Shown here piece by piece: positions 56,425 through 64,000 of a DNA stretch of 64,000 bases. How positions within the stretch are numbered: the first letter of the stretch is position 1; the number at the start of each line of letters is the position of its first letter. Source of the DNA: Synechococcus sp. WH 8109 (GTDB taxonomy: Bacteria > Cyanobacteriota > Cyanobacteriia > PCC-6307 > Cyanobiaceae); NCBI RefSeq assembly GCF_000161795.2, contig NZ_CP006882.1, positions 1,860,001 to 1,924,000 of the forward strand. The letters run 5' to 3'. The position numbers were made by a program, and so were the translations under genes. Under the pieces are notes generated by a model, which saw nothing but the letters and a program-made list of their open reading frames with translations, was not told the origin of the DNA and searched no databases.

Positions 56425-57618
56425 TTAAGGCATTTCTGCAGAGTCTTGCGACTGCAACCAGTTCTTCCAACGCTGGCGTTGCCATTTCCCCGCTTCCGTT
56501 GGCTCCAACCCTGCGCAGTGATGCCAAGCCATTGGTCGTTCAGCTGGCATCCATGAAGCCGTCATCGCCCTAAAACGAACTTCCAGCCGAGACCATTCAT
56601 CCATGGGAACGGGCCCTTCCTCCAAGCGAATCAGGGCCACCAACCTCTGCCCCCACAGCGGATCGTCCACACCAAGAAGCAGCACGGCATTCACCGGGAG
56701 CGATGCCGCCTGCAGCGCCACCATCAAGCGCTCCTCCAGCTGCTCGGGGAACACGGTTTCTCCACCGGAGTGGATGGCGCCATCGATTCGCCCCGCAATC
56801 TGGAGGCCTGGGGTCAACGCGGCCTGATCCCCGGAGCGCCACCAGCCATCGCCATCCCCGAGCGATTCCCACCGATCCGGCTGATCCGCCCGCCAACAAC
56901 CCAAAGCCAACCGATCGGTGCGCACCTGAAGCGCCCCATCAGCGGCCAGCCGCAGCTCCACATCCACCAGCGGGTCCCCACACCCGGGCTCGCCGGTCAA
57001 AAAGCGGTCCGGCGGGAGCGCCGCCACCATCGCCGCCGTCTCCGTCGACCCATAACAGGGCGCCAGCGGCAGCTGCAAGGCACGCGCCTGATCCGCCAAC
57101 GGCGCCGGGAGAGCAGCACCACCGATCCAGATCAACTGCAGCCGCTGCAGAAAGGCCACCCCATCGGGATGGACCAGCAGGCGCGCCAGCTGCGTGGGCA
57201 CCAACGACAGCACGGCAGGGTTCTTGCCCCAAGCCGGCAAACCCTGACAGAACGCGAGCAGTTCGATGGGGGTTTTCATCAACCCCGGCGTCAGTGACTG
57301 ATGCCCCGCGCCCCAGCAGCGGCTGCGCCACCAGGGCATCAGACCACTCACATGGGCCAGCGGGAGAGGATTGAGCAGCAGGGTGGACGCGGGGTCCACG
57401 CCGATGCCCGTCAACCAACGGGCGGTGGCGGCGGCCGAACGGTCCAGATGCAGCGACGGCTGGGCGCAGCAACGGCTGCCGCCACTGCTGCCACCACTGC
57501 GCACCAGCACCCCCGGGCCCGGAGGCAACTGAGCGATGGGGGCCGCTTCCGCCTCGGGCGATAGGGGCATCCACTGCCCCACCGCAAGCCCCTGCTCCAG
57601 CCGCTTGAGCTCGCTCAT
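56425..57618 (-). CDS. menE: o-Succinylbenzoate-CoA ligase
   Basis: The 397-residue acyl-adenylate-forming enzyme activates o-succinylbenzoate in phylloquinone synthesis. The nucleotide-binding loop reads VRSGGSSGGSR, and YGSTETAAMVAAL and WWRSGDQAALTPG blocks follow. It is shorter than the typical ligase, as is common for cyanobacterial MenE. Its start overlaps the menC stop by 4 nt. Confidence 0.92.
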   Translation of the reverse strand: MSELKRLEQGLAVGQWMPLSPEAEAAPIAQLPPGPGVLVRSGGSSGGSRCCAQPSLHLDRSAAATARWLTGIGVDPASTLLLNPLPLAHVSGLMPWWRSRCWGAGHQSLTPGLMKTPIELLAFCQGLPAWGKNPAVLSLVPTQLARLLVHPDGVAFLQRLQLIWIGGAALPAPLADQARALQLPLAPCYGSTETAAMVAALPPDRFLTGEPGCGDPLVDVELRLAADGALQVRTDRLALGCWRADQPDRWESLGDGDGWWRSGDQAALTPGLQIAGRIDGAIHSGGETVFPEQLEERLMVALQAASLPVNAVLLLGVDDPLWGQRLVALIRLEEGPVPMDEWSRLEVRFRAMTASWMPAERPMAWHHCAGLEPTEAGKWQRQRWKNWLQSQDSAEMP

Positions 57619-58583
57619 GCCGCCGCAGCCCAGACCTGCTCTGGATCGTTGGAGAACATCGGCCCCGCTGGCGTCCAGCCGGGGGCCAGACCCGGTGCCG
57701 CCGGCGTGGGCCCCTGGGCCTGAAGACCGGCCAGATGCTCCAGCCAGCGCCGACCAATACCGGTTTCAAACGCTGTGCTCAGCATCCGTTGGGGCAGCCC
57801 CGCCTGCAGCTCCCGCAACAGCAGGCGGGGATCGCCCTCCAGCGCGGGCCGACGCACCTGCCAGCCGCTCCAGCTGCGGCGCAGCTCCGGGTTCTGGTCA
57901 AGGGATTCATCGAGAGCCACCGGCCCCAGCGCCGCTAACTGCTCCAGGCCGGCTTGATCCTCCACCACCAGCGGCTGCTCCAACCAGTCCAGGCGCGGGT
58001 CATCGCGCAACCGCTGCATCCAGGCCTCAGCCGTGCTGCGGTCCCAGCCGCCATTGGCATCCAAACGCAATCGGGCCGTGGGCGGCAGCCGCTGGAGCAG
58101 CTGCTCGAGCAGCTGCCGCTCCAGGCCATCCGGCGCCGTGGCCACCTTCCACTTGAAGGCGCAGCTCTCCAGGCCACCCATCGATGCCGCAGCAGCCTCA
58201 AGTGCCGCAGGCATGGCCTCACCAGCCGGCAGCAACAGCGCAGGGGCAGGAGCCTTGAGCCAGCCCTGGGGCGAAGCAGCACCCACCACACCCTGCAGCT
58301 CCGCCAAGGCCGCCCCAAGGCCAAAACCGATCGGCCCTGGAGCCACCCGCAATACAGCCTCCAGCTGAGCCTGAGGAAGCTCGTCCGGCAGCGCAGCGAG
58401 AGCCTGCTCGCAGGCCGTGAACTGCTGCTGCTGAAGCGGAGCCACTTCGCCCCAGCCCACGGCCCCCTGATCGTCATCCAGCCGCAGCAACCAGCCGCAG
58501 CGCTCCCGCAGCTCGCCGGCTGCGGTGCGCAGCGGCTGCAGCAGGGCAAAGCGGAAGCGGCGACGCTGCAGTCGGAGCGTCAT
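57615..58583 (-). CDS. menC: o-Succinylbenzoate synthase
   Basis: The 322-residue enolase-superfamily enzyme dehydrates SHCHC to o-succinylbenzoate. The catalytic Lys lies in FKWKVA and the metal ligands in RLDANGGW, WLEQPL and VALDES. The ATG at 58583 was chosen; the 481-residue open frame upstream only overlaps menA. The start overlaps the menA stop by 4 nt. Confidence 0.94.
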   Translation of the reverse strand: MTLRLQRRRFRFALLQPLRTAAGELRERCGWLLRLDDDQGAVGWGEVAPLQQQQFTACEQALAALPDELPQAQLEAVLRVAPGPIGFGLGAALAELQGVVGAASPQGWLKAPAPALLLPAGEAMPAALEAAAASMGGLESCAFKWKVATAPDGLERQLLEQLLQRLPPTARLRLDANGGWDRSTAEAWMQRLRDDPRLDWLEQPLVVEDQAGLEQLAALGPVALDESLDQNPELRRSWSGWQVRRPALEGDPRLLLRELQAGLPQRMLSTAFETGIGRRWLEHLAGLQAQGPTPAAPGLAPGWTPAGPMFSNDPEQVWAAAA

Positions 58584-59524
58584 CCGCCTGTCCAGACGCG
58601 CGCCAGAGCCAGGCCCGCACTCAGCCCCAGACCATTCCAGCCCTGAAAGCGCAAGGCCAAAAACTTGCTGCCGCTGATCAGCTCCGGCCGGTCGTGGTGG
58701 CGCTGGAGCAGACGCATCAGCTGCACACCGGCAGGACAACCAAGAGCGCTCAACAACACCGTCGGAGGCCAGTCCCCTTGCAGCACGGGCACCCACTCCA
58801 ACGCCAGCGTCAAGGCCACAAGCCAGGGCACCAAGGCTGCCGCCCGGGCCGTGCCCAGACGCACCACCGGCGAACGTTTGCCATGGGCAGCGTCCTCCTC
58901 CACCTGATGGAAGTGGGAGCAGAACAACACCAGGGTGGTCGCCAGGGCGGGGCCTGATCCCAAGATCCAGGCCGTGCCCCAAGGAATCGATGCTGCCCCC
59001 CGGGGCTGCAGCACCACAAGGGCCGCTGCGGTGGCAAAGGGCCCAAAGGCCAGCCAGCACAGGGGCTCACCCAGCCCGCGGTAGCCCAGGCGGAACGGCG
59101 GGCCCTGGTACACGTAACCCAGGCCACAGCACACCAACACCAGGGCCAGCGCCGCCCCGCTGCTGTTCCAGGCCAACCCGGCCATCACCAGCAACCCAAG
59201 CACCAGCGCAGCGGTCGCCCCCTGGGCGACACGGTCCCGGCGGCCGGTGAGGTTCACCACGGAATGCGGCTTGCCGGTGGCATCCACACCCGTGGCCGCA
59301 TCAAAAACATCGTTGCTGAGGTTTTCCCAAAGCAACAGCAGGATGGCCGCCAGCACAAAGCCCCCCAACTGCAGCCAGCGCAGGGAGCCCGCCACCCCGA
59401 ACTGCCATCCAGCCGCCAGAAACACAGGCATCACGGCGACGGAATACATCGGCCACTTGATCGCTGCCTTCCACAAACGGCGCCGATCGGCGTAACGGGA
59501 TGCGACAGCCTGCGGCTCAGACAT
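58580..59524 (-). CDS. menA: 1,4-dihydroxy-2-naphthoate prenyltransferase (phytyltransferase)
   Basis: The 314-residue UbiA-type membrane enzyme attaches phytyl diphosphate to DHNA. It has about eight membrane segments; the first Asp-rich motif is ENLSNDVFDAATGVD and a second acidic region is FHQVEEDAAHGKRSP. It leads menA-menC-menE and diverges from menF across 70 bp. Confidence 0.95.
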   Translation of the reverse strand: MSEPQAVASRYADRRRLWKAAIKWPMYSVAVMPVFLAAGWQFGVAGSLRWLQLGGFVLAAILLLLWENLSNDVFDAATGVDATGKPHSVVNLTGRRDRVAQGATAALVLGLLVMAGLAWNSSGAALALVLVCCGLGYVYQGPPFRLGYRGLGEPLCWLAFGPFATAAALVVLQPRGAASIPWGTAWILGSGPALATTLVLFCSHFHQVEEDAAHGKRSPVVRLGTARAAALVPWLVALTLALEWVPVLQGDWPPTVLLSALGCPAGVQLMRLLQRHHDRPELISGSKFLALRFQGWNGLGLSAGLALARVWTGG

Positions 59525-59594
59525 GGACAGGATCCGTTCCCGCAGGGCGAAGACTCATACATTTGAGCAGTAACCCTGGCCGGAAACGCCGCGG

Positions 59595-61001
59595 ATGTCG
59601 GCTGATTTTTGTTTCAGCACCCTCCTCTCCGCTGCACAGCGGGGATGGTTGGCCTGTGACGGCGATGAAGCGCTGCTCAGCCTGGCCCTGCCGATCGAGG
59701 GGATCGACCCGCTTTTGGCCTTGCCGCAGCTGGCGGAACAGGAAAGCCTGCAGGTGCTGTGGGACAGCGCGCCGGGCCTCTGCCTGGCTGCCGCAGGGCC
59801 TTGCCAGGAACTGGAGCTCGCCGGCAGCCGTCGCTTTGAGCAGGCCCAGCGCTTCGCCGACCTCTGCCTGAGCCGGCTTCACGATACGGCAGTGGACAGC
59901 CCAGCACATGCGCGGCCTCGGGTGCTGCTGCGCTTCCGCTTCTTTGATCAGGTGAGTGAGCGCCGCCGCAGTGAAGCGGTGGTGCCATCGGTGCAGGCCG
60001 TGTTGCCCCGCTGGCAACTCAGCCGTCAGGGACGCATCGGGTGGCTGCGGCTGAATGGGATTACGAGTAGTGCAGCGGACTGCCGCGAGCTGGCGGAACA
60101 GCTTTGGCTCAAGCACGAACAGCTGCTCAAGACGCCATCCACTCCAACCCCCCTCAAGCCCCAGGCGCTGGTGGCGGCAACGGAACCGGAAACGTGGCGG
60201 CAGCGCTACGCCGCAGCCCTCACCCGCGGAATTGATCTGGTCAACAGCGGCGACCTGCACAAACTCGTGCTGGCGGTGCGACACCGCATTGTTCTGGCCG
60301 ACACCTTCGACCCCTTGCCGCTGTTGAAGCGGCTGCGGCGGCAGCAGGCCGGCAGCTGCCGTTTTCTCTGGCAGCGTCACACCGGCGATGCCTTTTTCGG
60401 TGCATCGCCGGAACGACTGCTCAGCCTGCGCGCCGGTTGGCTACGCAGTGATGCCCTGGCCGGCACGGCGGGGCAAGGAGATTCCGGAGCGCAGCTGCTG
60501 CGCTCCGACAAGGATCGCCGCGAACATGAATTAGTGGTGGAAACGATCACCGACCAACTACGCCGCAACGGACTGAGCCCACGCCGCCGCAGCCAGCCCC
60601 AACTGGCCCGCCACGGCAACCTCACCCACCTGCATACCCCGATCACGGCCGAAACCCAGGCTCAGCCCGTACTCGCGCTGGCTGAACAGCTGCACCCCAC
60701 CCCTGCCGTTGCCGGGTTGCCGCGACGCGACGCGATGGCCTGGTTGCGCACCCTCGAACCCTTCGAACGGGGCAGTTACGCAGCGCCGATTGGCTGGATC
60801 GACAGCGCTGGTGACGCAGAACTGCGGGTGGCGATCCGCTGCGGTCACGCCCGCGGCTGCGAGCTGGACCTCACCGCCGGAGCCGGCCTGGTGCGGGGAT
60901 CTGTGGCCGAGCGCGAGCTGCAGGAAGTGGGGCTGAAGCTGGCGGTGCTGGCGGACCAGCTGGAACTTCAGACCAGCGCGCGCAACCGTTCGATCGTCTG
61001 A
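59595..61001 (+). CDS. menF: Isochorismate synthase
   Basis: The 468-residue chorismate-utilising enzyme makes isochorismate, the first phylloquinone intermediate. The C-terminal catalytic domain contains [29 protein letters not shown] and [14 protein letters not shown]. The N-terminal half is variable. It diverges from menA and its last 34 nt overlap the convergent gshB. Confidence 0.94.
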   Translation: MSADFCFSTLLSAAQRGWLACDGDEALLSLALPIEGIDPLLALPQLAEQESLQVLWDSAPGLCLAAAGPCQELELAGSRRFEQAQRFADLCLSRLHDTAVDSPAHARPRVLLRFRFFDQVSERRRSEAVVPSVQAVLPRWQLSRQGRIGWLRLNGITSSAADCRELAEQLWLKHEQLLKTPSTPTPLKPQALVAATEPETWRQRYAAALTRGIDLVNSGDLHKLVLAVRHRIVLADTFDPLPLLKRLRRQQAGSCRFLWQRHTGDAFFGASPERLLSLRAGWLRSDALAGTAGQGDSGAQLLRSDKDRREHELVVETITDQLRRNGLSPRRRSQPQLARHGNLTHLHTPITAETQAQPVLALAEQLHPTPAVAGLPRRDAMAWLRTLEPFERGSYAAPIGWIDSAGDAELRVAIRCGHARGCELDLTAGAGLVRGSVAERELQEVGLKLAVLADQLELQTSARNRSIV

Positions 61002-61891
61002 TCCGCAAGGGGCTGGTTCATAAGTCGCTCAACTTCTCGCACCCCCGTGGGGCTGGTGACGTTGATTTCGCTGAGCATGCCGCCGATCACATCAATGCCG
61101 ACGAAAAACAAACCCTCCGCCCGCAGCGCCGGGGCCAGGGCAGCGCAGATCTGACGTTCCCGCTTGGTGAGTTCCGTAGCCTCCGCCTGGCCACCCACAG
61201 CCAAGTTGCTGCGGAACTCCCCCGCTGACGGGCGACGATTGATCGCCCCCAGGGGATCGCCGTCCACCAGCAGGATGCGTTTGTCGCCTTCACTCACGGA
61301 CGACAGAAAGGCCTGGGCCATCACCGGCAGGCTTTCCTGCTCCGTCACCAGCTCCAGCAGGGCTTGGAGGCCTGGCGCCTGACCGTTGACCCGAATCACC
61401 CCCAGGCCGGCACGACCCCCCAGGGGTTTAAGCACAATCTCCTGCTGATCCTGGGCAAACAACAGCAGTTCAGAGACTCTCCCCGCCACCAGAGTGGGGG
61501 CCATCCAACGGCTGAAGCGCAAGGCCCCCAGCTTTTCGTTCCAGCTGCGCAGCGCACTGGGGCGATTGAGCACCCGCACCCCAGCCCGCTCCGCCACCTC
61601 CAGCAGATGGGTGGCGTACAGATACGCCTCATCCACCGGCGGGTCCTTGCGCATCCAAATCACATCAAACCCAGCCAAGGTCTGACGTTCCGCCACCCCA
61701 ACCGTGATCCAGGGCTCCGGCGTCACCGGCAGGGCAATCGCGAGGGGTTCATCGCCCCGCGCAATCAGATCGGAAGGCGTGCAAGCCCACACCTCGTCTC
61801 CGGCGCGATGGGCGGCCTGCATCAGCGCAGCCGAGGAATCCTTGGCAGGATTGATCTGCCCCAGCGGATCCAGAACGAACAGCTGGCGCAT
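60968..61891 (-). CDS. gshB: Glutathione synthetase
   Basis: The 307-residue ATP-grasp enzyme adds glycine to gamma-glutamylcysteine. Visible are the [17 protein letters not shown] block, [17 protein letters not shown] and [20 protein letters not shown]. It lies 3 bp after the glutaredoxin gene on the same strand, a functional pair. It converges on menF. Confidence 0.96.
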   Translation of the reverse strand: MRQLFVLDPLGQINPAKDSSAALMQAAHRAGDEVWACTPSDLIARGDEPLAIALPVTPEPWITVGVAERQTLAGFDVIWMRKDPPVDEAYLYATHLLEVAERAGVRVLNRPSALRSWNEKLGALRFSRWMAPTLVAGRVSELLLFAQDQQEIVLKPLGGRAGLGVIRVNGQAPGLQALLELVTEQESLPVMAQAFLSSVSEGDKRILLVDGDPLGAINRRPSAGEFRSNLAVGGQAEATELTKRERQICAALAPALRAEGLFFVGIDVIGGMLSEINVTSPTGVREVERLMNQPLADQTIERLRALV

Positions 61892-61894
61892 CGA

Positions 61895-62152
61895 TCAGGC
61901 CTTCAGCAGCGCATCGAGCTGACCAGCGCGATCCATGGCATGGAGATCGTCACAGCCACCGATGTGGCGATCGTCGATGTACACCTGCGGAACGCTGCGG
62001 CGACCATCGCCCCGCGCCGCCATGGCATCCCGAGCAGGCTCATCCCCATCCACGCTGTGTTCGGTGTAGCTCACCCCTTTGCGATCCAGGAGCCCCTTGG
62101 CTCGGACGCAGAACGGGCAGGTCTGCCAGGTGTAGATCTCAACCTTGGCCAT
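61895..62152 (-). CDS. grxC: Glutaredoxin (GrxC-type)
   Basis: The 85-residue protein has the dithiol motif CPFC (Cys12, Cys15) after VEIYTWQT, and the glutathione-binding blocks SVPQVYIDD and [10 protein letters not shown]. It is just upstream of gshB in the same operon, so glutathione synthesis and use are linked. Confidence 0.95.
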   Translation of the reverse strand: MAKVEIYTWQTCPFCVRAKGLLDRKGVSYTEHSVDGDEPARDAMAARGDGRRSVPQVYIDDRHIGGCDDLHAMDRAGQLDALLKA

Positions 62153-62229
62153 TGCGTTGGTGATGCCAGTGGTCGGATCCTATGCAGCTACTGCGCTGAT
62201 AGCGTCAGAGGCCGATCAGGACCGAGTCC

Positions 62230-63358
62230 TTGCTGGATCTCACCGACTTCAAACGCGATCTCTCTGAGCTCACCGACCGCCTGGGCAATGCTCAGGACTG
62301 TCTTTGACGTTCCTGCACTGAACGCCAGGCAGCAGGATCTCGAACAACTCGCGGCCCAGCCCGATTTCTGGGACGACCAGCAGAACGCCCAGAAGCAGAT
62401 GCGGCGTCTGGATGAGGTGAAGGCCCAGCTGTCTCAGCTGGCCGGATGGCGCGGTGCTGTCGACGACGCCCAGGCCACCCTTGAGCTTTACGAACTGGAC
62501 CCCGATGAGGACCTGCTGCAGGAGGCTCAGAACGGGCTGAACCAACTGCGCCAGGGGCTGGACCGCTGGGAACTGGAGCGCCTGCTCAGCGGCGAATACG
62601 ACAAGGAAGGAGCCGTTCTCAGCATCAATGCAGGCGCCGGTGGTACCGACGCCCAGGACTGGGCCCAGATGCTGCTGCGCATGTACACCCGCTGGGCCGA
62701 AGACCACGGCATGAAGGTGACCGTGGACGAACTCTCCGAAGGTGAAGAAGCCGGGATCAAGAGCTGCACTATCGAGATCGAAGGGCGCTACGCCTACGGC
62801 TATCTGCGCAACGAAAAGGGCACCCATCGCCTGGTGCGCATCTCGCCGTTCAACGCCAACGACAAGCGCCAGACCAGCTTTGCCGGTGTGGAGGTGATGC
62901 CCAAGATCGAAGAGGACGTCAAGCTCGACATTCCCGAAAAGGACCTGGAGATCACCACCAGCCGCTCCGGCGGCGCCGGCGGCCAGAACGTGAACAAGGT
63001 GGAAACGGCTGTGCGCATCCTGCACATCCCCACCGGGCTGTTTGTGCGCTGCACCCAGGAGCGCTCCCAGCTCCAGAACAAGGAGAAGGCGATGGCGTTG
63101 CTGATGGCCAAATTGCTGGTGATCGCGCAGGAGCAACGGGCGGCCGAAATCGCCGACATCCGCGGCGACATCGTTGAGGCGGCCTGGGGCAACCAGATCC
63201 GCAACTACGTGTTTCAGCCATACCAAATGGTGAAAGACCTGCGCACCAACGAAGAAACCAACGATGTGCAAGCGGTGATGGATGGGGCCCTCGACCCGTT
63301 CATCGATGCCTGTTTGCGCCAGGGTGTCGACAGCCCCGGCGCCGATGCCGATTCCTGA
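62230..63358 (+). CDS. prfB: Peptide chain release factor 2 with programmed +1 frameshift
   Basis: RF2 terminates translation at UGA and UAA. The first 25 codons (62230-62304) run from TTG ([11 protein letters not shown]...) to a CTT TGA C frameshift site at 62302-62308. After skipping one base at 62305 the rest reads through to 63358, giving about 375 residues. An AGGA lies upstream of the site, like the internal Shine-Dalgarno that stimulates shifting in E. coli prfB. The SPF codon-recognition motif ([10 protein letters not shown]) and GGQ ([12 protein letters not shown]) are present. The long upstream part of the second frame is antisense to gshB and is not real. A DUF3285 gene and ybeY follow. 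Confidence 0.93.
62302..62308 (+). promoter_or_regulatory. RF2 frameshift site CTTTGAC
   Basis: CTT TGA C is the canonical +1 shift site; RF2 itself decodes the TGA, so low RF2 favours the shift and raises its own synthesis. The stop is in the short first frame. Confidence 0.92.
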
Positions 63359-63362
63359 TCCC

Positions 63363-63527
63363 ATGGCCAGCGAGAGCACCCCACCGCCGAGCTTCGTCAA
63401 ACAGGCCATGCGGAACATGGTGCGCAAGGGCAGCAAGAGCCTGTTCCACTTCGGCCTTACCGCCATGGGATTCCTCGGCTTCATCACCCTTGTGGCTTGG
63501 CTGGGGCGGCCGACCCTGCCGGGTTAG
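63363..63527 (+). CDS. Small DUF3285 membrane protein
   Basis: The 54-residue protein has a basic middle (VKQAMRNMVRKGSKSLFHFG) and one membrane segment (about 29-48). It resembles the cyanobacterial DUF3285 family; its role is unknown. The ATG at 63363 lies 4 bp after prfB, and ybeY starts 2 bp after its stop, so the three are co-transcribed. Confidence 0.8.
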   Translation: MASESTPPPSFVKQAMRNMVRKGSKSLFHFGLTAMGFLGFITLVAWLGRPTLPG

Positions 63528-63529
63528 GC

Positions 63530-64000
63530 ATGGAGCTCGACCTCGCACTGGATCGTGAGGGGGTGACGCTGCAACCCTCCGACAGCATCGATCTGCTCGA
63601 TGAAACGGTCTGGCTCCAGCAGTTTGATCGCTGGCTCAACGGCATCTGTGGGGATGCAAGCCTCGCCTGCCCACCCTTGGTGCGTTCGGCGGAGGAGCTC
63701 AGCCTGGGGCTGCGCTTCACCGATGACGCCGCCATCGCGGATTTGAACAGCGCCTGGCGCCAGAAAACAGGCCCCACGGATGTGTTGTCGTTTGCCGCCC
63801 TCGACGACGCTGGCGACTGGATGGAAGGCCCCAGCATCGAACTGGGAGACATCGTCGTCTCCCTGGAGACCGCCAGGCGTCAGGCCCAGGAGCAGGGGCA
63901 CAGCCTTAATCGGGAATTGCGCTGGCTGGTTAGCCATGGCCTGCTGCACCTGCTGGGCTGGGACCATCCCGATGAAGACAGCCTTGCCGCAATGCTGGCC
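63530..64000 (+). CDS. ybeY: Endoribonuclease YbeY, 3' end outside the window
   Basis: The visible 157 codons match YbeY, a zinc-dependent RNase in 16S rRNA maturation and ribosome quality control. The metal-binding motif is SHGLLHLLGWDH (H-x3-H-x5-H) and TDVLSFAALDD precedes it. The gene continues beyond the right edge. It follows prfB and the DUF3285 gene. Confidence 0.94.
   Translation, partial: MELDLALDREGVTLQPSDSIDLLDETVWLQQFDRWLNGICGDASLACPPLVRSAEELSLGLRFTDDAAIADLNSAWRQKTGPTDVLSFAALDDAGDWMEGPSIELGDIVVSLETARRQAQEQGHSLNRELRWLVSHGLLHLLGWDHPDEDSLAAMLA

Noticed and set aside
58584-59060. N-terminal extension of the menC frame
   Set aside because: It lies within menA; the ATG at 58583 gives a MenC of usual length.
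61364-62301. N-terminal 310 codons of the 664-residue frame containing prfB
   Set aside because: They are antisense to gshB and the glutaredoxin gene; the true RF2 start is in the other frame before the frameshift site.
62305-62307. TGA in prfB as evidence of a pseudogene
   Set aside because: It is the programmed frameshift site of RF2 and the rest of the gene is intact.
62270-63487. 405-residue open frame antisense to prfB
   Set aside because: GC-rich codon bias of prfB keeps the opposite strand open; the product shows no domain.

Overview
The window looks like a chromosomal segment of a marine picocyanobacterium, most likely a marine Synechococcus. Evidence is the photosystem II gene psbD, eight NDH-1 subunit genes, chlM, phytoene synthase and desaturase, a nearly complete phylloquinone (men) gene set, plastid-conserved ycf genes (ycf3, ycf34, a ycf29-like regulator) and the paired regulators RpaA and RpaB. 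Most of the sequence is GC-rich and compact, with many 1-4 nt gene overlaps. Only about the first 2.5 kb is strikingly AT-rich.

Layout. 1-2537 is an AT-rich accessory block with two membrane glycosyltransferase-like (GT-C) proteins. It ends abruptly in a 464-bp copy of the 3' part of psbD (2538-3001). Then come a membrane protein of unknown function and intact psbD (2710-5000), a UPF0367 protein, a lone ECF-type ABC ATPase, tRNA-Asn and rpaA (5128-7227). holB, tmk and a copper P-type ATPase run on the minus strand (7246-11125). ycf3 and radA are convergent, followed by rpaB-plsX-fabH-fabD-plsC, a regulator plus lipid-synthesis operon (13222-17890). YdcF-like, tsaB and ycf34 run back on the minus strand (17853-19299). 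A CCA-adding-type enzyme and an RRM protein precede crtB-crtP, ndhM, a DUF3172 gene, the LysR regulator rbcR, a Z-ISO carotenoid isomerase and ndhF-ndhD (19332-30054).

30122-34112 holds a LapA-like protein, scpA, a sugar-nucleotide transferase, metF, pedR and a small unknown. A long minus-strand series runs from a DUF3352 gene through sixA, gltA, ndhA-I-G-E and nadK to a CYTH gene (41692 down to 34149). Then follow rhodanese-hrcA, trpB, SUI1, cysC, an AI-2E-type permease, a broken membrane-protein gene attached to purE, nagA, chlM, an RluA-like gene, a ycf29-like regulator, a cysteine desulfurase, rsmH and ndhH (41710-55119). The last 9 kb carries menI, menE-menC-menA, menF, gshB, a glutaredoxin gene, prfB (with a programmed frameshift), a DUF3285 gene and the start of ybeY.

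How it fits together. The genes serve photosynthetic electron transport (D2, NDH-1, phylloquinone, carotenoids, chlorophyll), its redox and copper homeostasis, and its regulation (RpaA clock output, RpaB light stress, PedR redox, RbcR carbon fixation, a Ycf29-like protein). I found no clear new defence or mobile system. The most unusual items are the psbD partial duplication at the island edge, a recurring LD(x5)H(D/E)...EE...LGI membrane-protein pattern with one decayed member, an RluA-family protein without the catalytic aspartate, a TM2-domain frame without a start codon in frame behind menE, and several strong palindromes at gene boundaries. All assignments come from reading the sequence; no database search was run.
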